Below are positions 13,677-17,510 of a stretch of 17,510 nt of DNA, one piece after another. The stretch comes from Candidatus Falkowbacteria bacterium CG10_big_fil_rev_8_21_14_0_10_39_9 (GTDB lineage: Bacteria; Patescibacteriota; Patescibacteriia; Patescibacteriales; UBA12465): NCBI GenBank assembly GCA_002778645.1, contig PFAQ01000057.1, forward strand, positions 1 to 17,510. Reading direction: 5' to 3'. The notes under the pieces were generated by a model. It saw only the letters and a program-made list of their open reading frames with translations, searched no databases and was not told where the DNA came from. The position numbers and the translations under genes are program-made. Every line of letters starts with the position of its first letter. The stretch's first letter is position 1.

Positions 13677-14501
13677 CTATTTTTGACAATTGGGACAAAA
13701 ATGAGTCCCACGACCAGCTACTTTGATCTTTTTAATCGGTCCCTGGCATTTCAGACAAAGCTCCTTAGATCGACCATAAACCGCTAATTTAACCACAAAA
13801 CCACCCTTGTTCCCTTGGGCATCCAAATAGTTATTAAAGGTAGTCCCGCGAGCCTTAATAGCCCGTCTAATTAGACCCTCAATCACGCCATATAAGCGCT
13901 CTATCTCGGCTTTGCTCAGACTACTAGCCCGACGAGCCGGTCTAATACCAGCAGCGAATAAAGCCTCGTCGGCATAAATATTACCCAAGCCGGAGATCAG
14001 AGACTGATCTAAAAGCAGTGCTTTGATATTTTTAGTTCGTCCTTTGATAGCCAGGAAAAAATTGGACTTGGTAAAATTAGGCGTCAAAGGCTCAATACCA
14101 TACTTAGCTTTGATGACCGCTAAACTAGCTTGGTCGACTATTTTCAGATAACCAAAGCGACGCTGATCATTGAAAAACAAATGGCTCTTATCAGAAAATA
14201 TCAAATAAACCCTAGTGGAACGATTAGGCAATTCCCCACCCACATAGCCTATCAGACTTTGAGCTGACAAACTATGACCACCAGCCACCAACTTATGATT
14301 GATCGCATAGATTAACTGTCCGGTCATCTTAAGGTGAACCAGGAGATAATTCTTTTTGTCACTCAAGGAAAAAATCAATAACTTGCCAATTCGATCAATG
14401 GCAACCAATGACTGGCCCGTTAATAAGTTAACGAACTTTTTGGGAATAGGCCAAACCGACTTAGCAGCTAGAACTTCTACCTGCTTAATATTTTTACCCA
14501 A
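13677..14501 (-). CDS. mutM: Formamidopyrimidine-DNA glycosylase (Fpg/MutM), true N-terminus interrupted by a stop
   Basis: Fpg excises 8-oxoguanine and related lesions and nicks the DNA. The open part gives 274 residues from a TTG at 14499-14501, but the homologous frame continues 18 codons upstream to an ATG at 14553-14555 and reads MP, TAA, LPEVETINRDL. The stop (14547-14549) sits at the catalytic Glu right after the nucleophilic Pro. The rest looks intact: IGKLLIF with the beta-hairpin Lys, LISGLGNIYADEAL with the conserved Asn, and a C-terminal zinc finger CLKC...CPNC with GRGTHF carrying the DNA-binding Arg. Starting at the TTG would remove both catalytic residues, so as read the product should lack glycosylase activity. 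A GAA-to-TAA change or a sequencing error explains it. A 35-residue membrane peptide gene ends five bases before the ATG. Confidence 0.9.
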   Translation of the reverse strand: MGKNIKQVEVLAAKSVWPIPKKFVNLLTGQSLVAIDRIGKLLIFSLSDKKNYLLVHLKMTGQLIYAINHKLVAGGHSLSAQSLIGYVGGELPNRSTRVYLIFSDKSHLFFNDQRRFGYLKIVDQASLAVIKAKYGIEPLTPNFTKSNFFLAIKGRTKNIKALLLDQSLISGLGNIYADEALFAAGIRPARRASSLSKAEIERLYGVIEGLIRRAIKARGTTFNNYLDAQGNKGGFVVKLAVYGRSKELCLKCQGPIKKIKVAGRGTHFCPNCQK

Positions 14502-14560
14502 AACGCAATCACAAAGATCGCGATTGATGGTTTCTACTTCCGGTAATTAAGGCATAGTTA

Positions 14561-14668
14561 TTAGATTAAATACAAAGCGATGCCAATAATGGCTAAGACC
14601 AAAATCAAAACACCGATGATTTTCAACATACTGCGTCCGATCTTGTTGGAGTCAATTAAATAGGGCAT
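14561..14668 (-). CDS. Small single-span membrane peptide, 35 residues
   Basis: A short frame with ATG at 14666-14668 and TAA at 14561-14563. The first 16 residues are polar with basic Lys and Arg. The remainder is one uninterrupted hydrophobic helix (about 17-35) that ends the protein, typical of a tail-anchored micropeptide. It is supported by a promoter (14690-14718) placed to give a leader of about 15 bases, and by its location five bases ahead of the original fpg start, which suggests one transcript. No family is recognised. It could instead be a leader peptide for fpg. Confidence 0.5.
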   Translation of the reverse strand: MPYLIDSNKIGRSMLKIIGVLILVLAIIGIALYLI

Positions 14669-14689
14669 ATAAATATAGTTAATATCTCT

Positions 14690-14718
14690 ATTAAACCAAA
14701 AAAAGCGACTTTGGTCAA
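14690..14718 (-). promoter_or_regulatory. Promoter of the small membrane peptide and fpg
   Basis: On the reverse strand TTGACC (14713-14718) lies 17 bases from TTTAAT (14690-14695), which is preceded by TGG, forming an extended -10. The -35 starts next to the T-run of the tRNA-Tyr terminator. The same TGGTTTAAT element recurs before the pilin-like gene. Confidence 0.6.
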
Positions 14719-14747
14719 TAAAAAATAGCCCTAACAAAAAGGCTATT
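14719..14747 (-). terminator. Intrinsic terminator after tRNA-Tyr
   Basis: On the reverse strand AATAGCC (from 14741-14747) pairs with GGCTATT (from 14724-14730) around a ten-base loop and is followed by a T run (14719-14724). It starts ten bases after the tRNA-Tyr 3' end. Confidence 0.8.
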
Positions 14748-14756
14748 AATTAATTG

Positions 14757-14839
14757 TGGGCCGAGCAGGATTCGGACCTGCGAAGGCTGATGCCAGCAGA
14801 TTTACAGTCTGCCCCAGTTGACCGCTTTGGTATCGACCC
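14757..14839 (-). tRNA. tRNA-Tyr (anticodon GTA)
   Basis: An 83-base class II tRNA. The acceptor GGGTCGA pairs with TCGGCCC (one T-G pair). The anticodon stem GCAGA/TCTGC holds loop CTGTAAA with anticodon GTA. A long variable arm with a GGC/GCC stem is typical of bacterial tRNA-Tyr. The T stem GCAGG/CCTGC holds TCCGAAT. The discriminator is A and CCA is not encoded. It is a single-gene unit with its own promoter and terminator. Confidence 0.95.
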
Positions 14840-14860
14840 TAATATTCAAAAGATATTACA

Positions 14861-14888
14861 ATTTTACACGATAAAAATAGATTGTCAA
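14861..14888 (-). promoter_or_regulatory. Promoter of tRNA-Tyr
   Basis: On the reverse strand a perfect TTGACA (14883-14888) is 16 bases from TAAAAT (14861-14866, five of six). The start near 14854 is about 15 bases before the mature tRNA 5' end. Confidence 0.7.
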
Positions 14889-14913
14889 ATACGGCAAGCT
14901 ATTTTAACCACTA

Positions 14914-15294
14914 TTAAACTCCGAGCACCTCTCTTAACAAGAAGCGAACGGCAGCATAAGAGATAAATATAACAATTAAACCAATCGCCGCCCACATCAA
15001 GATGTCCCGTCCCTGAGTAACTTTCTTTTCATTTCCAGCCGCTGTCATCCAAATTAAACCACCGAAGATAAACATCAGTAGTGCCAAGGAACCAACTATC
15101 CCTAAGACCGCACTAATTACCTTACCAATGAGCTGCTGCGGCGTAGTGATATTGCCCAGGGGATTATTCATGCAGACAGTGCTCGAATCACACTTTGGGA
15201 CCGTAGTATTGGTCTGAAATTGAGCCCAAACTGGCAGAGCTACAAACAAAGCAAAGCAGGCTGGAATAATTAGCAAGATTAACTTTTTACGCAT
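14914..15294 (-). CDS. TrbC/VirB2-like pilin-like membrane protein
   Basis: A 126-residue protein with a cleavable-looking signal peptide (about 1-24, ending VWAQ). A short periplasmic segment with two Cys (about 35-41) is followed by two membrane helices: about 57-80 (IGKVISAVLGIVGSLALLMF onwards) and about 98-117 (AAIGLIVIFISYAAVRFLL). Between them a short polar turn has AAGNEKKVTQGRDI. This size and topology match the TrbC/VirB2 pilin-like family found widely in CPR genomes, often outside conjugation loci. No type IV secretion genes accompany it here, so a pilus role is only a guess. It has its own extended -10 promoter and precedes tRNA-Tyr. Confidence 0.78.
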   Translation of the reverse strand: MRKKLILLIIPACFALFVALPVWAQFQTNTTVPKCDSSTVCMNNPLGNITTPQQLIGKVISAVLGIVGSLALLMFIFGGLIWMTAAGNEKKVTQGRDILMWAAIGLIVIFISYAAVRFLLREVLGV

Positions 15295-15329
15295 ATTTTT
15301 ATAAGATAAAGATAATTAAAGCTACTTAT

Positions 15330-15338
15330 ATTAAACCA
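15330..15338 (-). promoter_or_regulatory. Extended -10 promoter of the pilin-like gene
   Basis: The reverse strand reads TGGTTTAAT (TTTAAT at 15330-15335), identical to the extended -10 of the membrane peptide gene at 14690-14698. No good -35 is seen. The start near 15323 gives a leader of about 29 bases. Confidence 0.4.
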
Positions 15339-15351
15339 TATTTTGGGAAAT

Positions 15352-15384
15352 AAAAAAAGGGGTGTATTGCTACTCCCCTTTTTT
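15352..15384. terminator. Bidirectional intrinsic terminator ending the SPFH operon
   Basis: GGGG (15359-15362) and CCCC (15375-15378) pair with an added GT/AC inner pairing. They are flanked by seven A on one side and six T on the other, so either strand gives a GC stem and a T run. It starts 20 bases after the stop of the downstream SPFH-operon gene. Confidence 0.85.
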
Positions 15385-15404
15385 GGCAACAATAGTCTTG
15401 GTGA

Positions 15405-16157
15405 CTAATTGTAGCTTAGAGTCATTTTAATTACCTGATCACGATCGCCAGCTTTTAGATAAAACCGAGCATAATCACGATCGGGTGGTACAACGTCTGG
15501 TGCGCTATGATATTTTTCTGAAGATGAATAAATCATCCAGTAATCATAGTTTTCGGCATCCAAACTGATGTGCATGTTTTTTGCTGCGAATGATATCCAG
15601 TGGTTTAAAGTTTCTCCAGCTTTCAATTTGAAAGTGTAAGGAGAGCCTTCGACTGTATAAACTACAGTTCTCATTGGAGGATCATAATCAACATTAGGAT
15701 CAACGTAAGAAACTTTTTTGTTAAAAAGCTTTACCATGTTTACATTTTCCTCAGTGTCATTCCAGCATGTGTCGTTGGAACGAGGATGAAGAAAATAATC
15801 CCGATTAGTTTTGTCATCATGTTTAATGTCAGCCCAGGCAGTGTGATAAACATTACCGGTCCGACTATTCACATAAATAGTTGGCTTGCCATTTTCATAA
15901 TAAGGAGCGGAATAATAATACCGCACCACCGTTACGAAGAACAATAAGATAATCGATAGTTTAGTAGTGTCACCCTTGGTTTTGAAGACTGAGTCTACAA
16001 TGGCCAAGATACCAATAGCTGCGACAAAGAAACCACCGGTCTTCACCCAAAAATCGATTCCTTCGTTAACCGAAATAAATCTGTTATTGAACCACAGCCC
16101 CCTAGCTAACCAGAGTACAAATAGAGCAATACAGAAAGACAAGATAACCTTAAACAT
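15405..16157 (-). CDS. Unknown membrane protein with extracytoplasmic domain, second gene of the SPFH operon
   Basis: I do not recognise a family. From the ATG at 16155-16157 the protein has 250 residues with three hydrophobic spans (about 2-23, 36-57 and 67-84). A soluble C-terminal domain of about 165 residues follows, rich in Tyr, Asp and Asn and probably beta-structured (PTIYVNSRTGNVYHT, DYWMIYSSSEKYHS, FYLKAGDRDQVIKM). The same frame is open 49 codons further upstream to the stop of the SPFH gene and encodes a polar, Lys/Glu-rich segment ending in WLQKLLLADSFVGK. A good Shine-Dalgarno GGAG lies seven bases before the codon at 16299-16301, which reads AGG where ATG would be expected. The natural protein was therefore probably about 298 residues. 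It ends just before a strong terminator. A partner role to SPFH is inferred from context only. Confidence 0.65.
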   Translation of the reverse strand: MFKVILSFCIALFVLWLARGLWFNNRFISVNEGIDFWVKTGGFFVAAIGILAIVDSVFKTKGDTTKLSIILLFFVTVVRYYYSAPYYENGKPTIYVNSRTGNVYHTAWADIKHDDKTNRDYFLHPRSNDTCWNDTEENVNMVKLFNKKVSYVDPNVDYDPPMRTVVYTVEGSPYTFKLKAGETLNHWISFAAKNMHISLDAENYDYWMIYSSSEKYHSAPDVVPPDRDYARFYLKAGDRDQVIKMTLSYN

Positions 16158-16304
16158 TTTGCCAACGAAAGAATCAGCTAAAAGTAATTTTTGTAGCCAA
16201 CCAATTTGAGGCTTATTGTCTTCGGGTTCTTCAGTTGAGCCTCTCTTTTTAGTAACCCCATCTTCTTGATAGTTCGGGGCTTGTGCTATTTTTTTTGCCC
16301 TTTT

Positions 16305-17246
16305 TTATTCTCCTTTTTGTTTGTTGTTTTTGTCTTGTAATTTCATACCGGCACCAAACTTGGCACCGTCGCCAGCTATAGAGCCGCCAATATTATCAAT
16401 AATGAGCGTGCCCTTTTGCAACATAGTGTATTTATAACGTTCATTTATGAGAGTAAGGACCATAGGAACAGTCACACCATCAATTTTCATGAGGGCTTCA
16501 GCTTGCTGTTCAACACCAAGACCTTCTTGCTCCAATTCAAAACGCTTAGCTCTGGCAATATTTTCGATAGCCTTGGCATCGCCTTCACTTTTGGTAATAG
16601 CGATATCTTTGTTACCTATAGCCAGTTTTTTTTCGACGTCGAGGGCCTGAAGTTTTTTTCTTAATGCAATATCTTCTGCTGGGATTTGAATATCATCAAG
16701 AATAATCTTGAGAATACGAACACCCCAATCATCCAATATTTCTTTAAAAAAATATTTATTGAAGGGATTAACAATGCTGCTAGCATTTTGATTATTCTGC
16801 GAGATAACATTTTTGGCCGGCAGAGATCCTTTCTCGGTGTTGGCCTGATTCAGAGTCATTTTACTAAAATAATGTCTCATAAGCCCAGCTACTCTCGATC
16901 TAACAGCCTCCTTATAATTATCAATATTATAGGTAGCTACTACTGAGAATTCCACTTTAATTGTAACCTCGGCTTTAAAATGGCAGGAAGCGTCCAACAT
17001 ATCAATAAAATCCTCGGAGTCAGGAAATATTTCTATTTTCCTTTCACCTAAATAAATTTCGGAGCGGTGCTTGAACCAATTAAAAAGCGGGAAATACATA
17101 TGTCCACCAGCGGCCCATTGAACTTTAAAACCACCCTGGAACTCCATTATCCAGACATAATTTTCTGGAACTTCCTGAATGTTCAGAAGGCAATAAAAGT
17201 ATGATAGACCGACGCTCAAGAGCAGTCCAAGCGCAATAGCCAACAA
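16305..17246 (-). CDS. SPFH/band 7 (prohibitin/stomatin-like) membrane protein, 5' part frameshifted
   Basis: SPFH proteins are membrane-anchored scaffolds that oligomerise into rings or microdomains and often regulate proteases. This frame has 313 residues from a TTG at 17244-17246. A hydrophobic anchor (about 1-22) comes first, then the band 7 domain (about 25-215) starting EVPENYVWIME and including IKVEFSVVATYNIDNYKEAV and WGVRILKIILDDIQIPAED. An Ala/Glu-rich coiled coil follows (about 195-255, with KSEGDAKAIENIARAKRFEL) and a Gly/Lys-rich tail ends it. No ATG starts this frame. It is open upstream to a TAG near 17332, and an ATG-initiated frame at 17261-17389 runs into it with a shift in a T run. 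The true protein probably starts at 17389 and has two N-terminal membrane helices. Stop TAA at 16305-16307. Confidence 0.88.
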   Translation of the reverse strand: MLAIALGLLLSVGLSYFYCLLNIQEVPENYVWIMEFQGGFKVQWAAGGHMYFPLFNWFKHRSEIYLGERKIEIFPDSEDFIDMLDASCHFKAEVTIKVEFSVVATYNIDNYKEAVRSRVAGLMRHYFSKMTLNQANTEKGSLPAKNVISQNNQNASSIVNPFNKYFFKEILDDWGVRILKIILDDIQIPAEDIALRKKLQALDVEKKLAIGNKDIAITKSEGDAKAIENIARAKRFELEQEGLGVEQQAEALMKIDGVTVPMVLTLINERYKYTMLQKGTLIIDNIGGSIAGDGAKFGAGMKLQDKNNKQKGE

Positions 17247-17260
17247 ACCAATTTCTATTC

Positions 17261-17389
17261 CTAAAAAATAGAAAAAGGTATCGAGGCCACTAACCCAGTA
17301 ATCAGGGAAAAAACCCAGATTAAGACTATGCTAATAGAATCAAGCTTTTTGGTGCTTGCCACCACATTTCTCATTTGTTCTAGTGTCAT
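17261..17389 (-). CDS. N-terminal fragment of the SPFH gene (or a 42-residue membrane peptide)
   Basis: ATG at 17387-17389 opens a 42-residue frame. It has a polar start, MTLEQMRNVVASTKKLD, then a hydrophobic helix IVLIWVFSLITGLVASIPF, and stops at TAG (17261-17263) inside a run of six T. One more T there would fuse it smoothly to the SPFH frame (reading SIFLGIEIGLLA), giving about 361 residues. It follows the operon promoter with a leader of about 40 bases. I favour a broken single gene over a separate peptide, because the SPFH frame itself has no ATG. Confidence 0.6.
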   Translation of the reverse strand: MTLEQMRNVVASTKKLDSISIVLIWVFSLITGLVASIPFSIF

Positions 17390-17435
17390 GATATATAGAT
17401 TTTGATTGTTAACGTACATTCATTTAATTACCCCA

Positions 17436-17464
17436 ATTATATCACATTTTATTATTTTTGTCAA
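17436..17464 (-). promoter_or_regulatory. Perfect-consensus, extended -10 promoter of the SPFH operon
   Basis: On the reverse strand TTGACA (17459-17464), 17 bases, TATAAT (17436-17441), with TG one base upstream of the -10. Every promoter element is optimal, making this the strongest predicted promoter in the window. The start near 17429 leaves a leader of about 40 bases, which includes a five-codon frame (17409-17423, ATG to TAA) of unknown meaning. The last 46 bases of the window beyond it show nothing recognisable. Confidence 0.8.
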
Positions 17465-17510
17465 TGAATGCGCAATAGTTCAGCGCCTTGGAAACACCTA
17501 GCTAAAAAAG

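Noticed and set aside
14754..14966. Plus-strand open frame across tRNA-Tyr
   Set aside because: It overlaps the tRNA-Tyr gene and its promoter and has no convincing protein features.
14914..15294. Conjugation or type IV secretion locus
   Set aside because: Only one TrbC/VirB2-like small protein is present; no VirB4, VirB6, VirD4 or relaxase is encoded nearby.
16416..16946. Several plus-strand open frames opposite the SPFH gene
   Set aside because: They are antisense to a conserved coding region, overlap each other and show low-complexity composition without promoter or ribosome site.
1..17510. CRISPR array, rRNA genes, prophage or replication origin
   Set aside because: No regularly spaced direct repeats, rRNA sequence, phage genes or DnaA-box clusters were seen.

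Overview
The window looks like a chromosomal piece of a Candidate Phyla Radiation (Patescibacteria, Parcubacteria-like) genome. It is AT-rich, with small intergenic spaces, few Shine-Dalgarno sequences, tRNAs lacking an encoded CCA, and a protein set common in that group: a secreted NAGPA-domain protein with tandem YYLKDG-type repeats, DUF3160, a MEMO/CapA fusion, a TrbC/VirB2 pilin-like protein and a short four-cysteine bL33. The lineage is inferred from gene content; no marker phylogeny could be run. The code is standard: TGA ends several intact genes.

Layout. 1-513 (-): 5' part of an ECF-like sigma factor, cut by the window edge. 639-1445 (+): DedA membrane protein with an almost leaderless promoter. 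1504-3432 (-): Kup potassium transporter. 3509-4726 (-): secreted NAGPA-like protein. 4899-5096 (+): 65-residue protein of unknown function behind a perfect sigma-70 promoter and a structured leader, ending in a terminator that lies inside the 3' end of the next, convergent gene. 5063-9231 (-): two translationally coupled envelope genes, DUF3160 then MEMO-CapA. 9253-10559: a complete IS3-family element inserted between this operon and its probable promoter at 10600-10628.

The right part (10.6-17.4 kb, all minus strand) holds an SDR oxidoreductase gene with three frameshifts, tRNA-Trp, an HTH gene with two in-frame stops and a palindromic promoter, an AI-2E-family permease and bL33, a small membrane peptide followed by fpg (stop codon at its catalytic Glu), tRNA-Tyr, a pilin-like protein, and an SPFH operon. 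The SPFH operon runs from a consensus promoter at 17436-17464 to a terminator at 15352-15384 and has a frameshifted SPFH gene plus a downstream membrane protein that seems to have lost its ATG. The long genes left of 10.6 kb are intact, while many on the right are broken. That means either local gene decay or a drop in consensus quality.

The most interesting observations are the IS-split DUF3160/MEMO-CapA operon, the SPFH plus unknown membrane-protein operon, the fpg lesion, and the 65-residue gene with switch-like leader and overlapping convergent terminator. No CRISPR array, rRNA, prophage or replication origin was seen.
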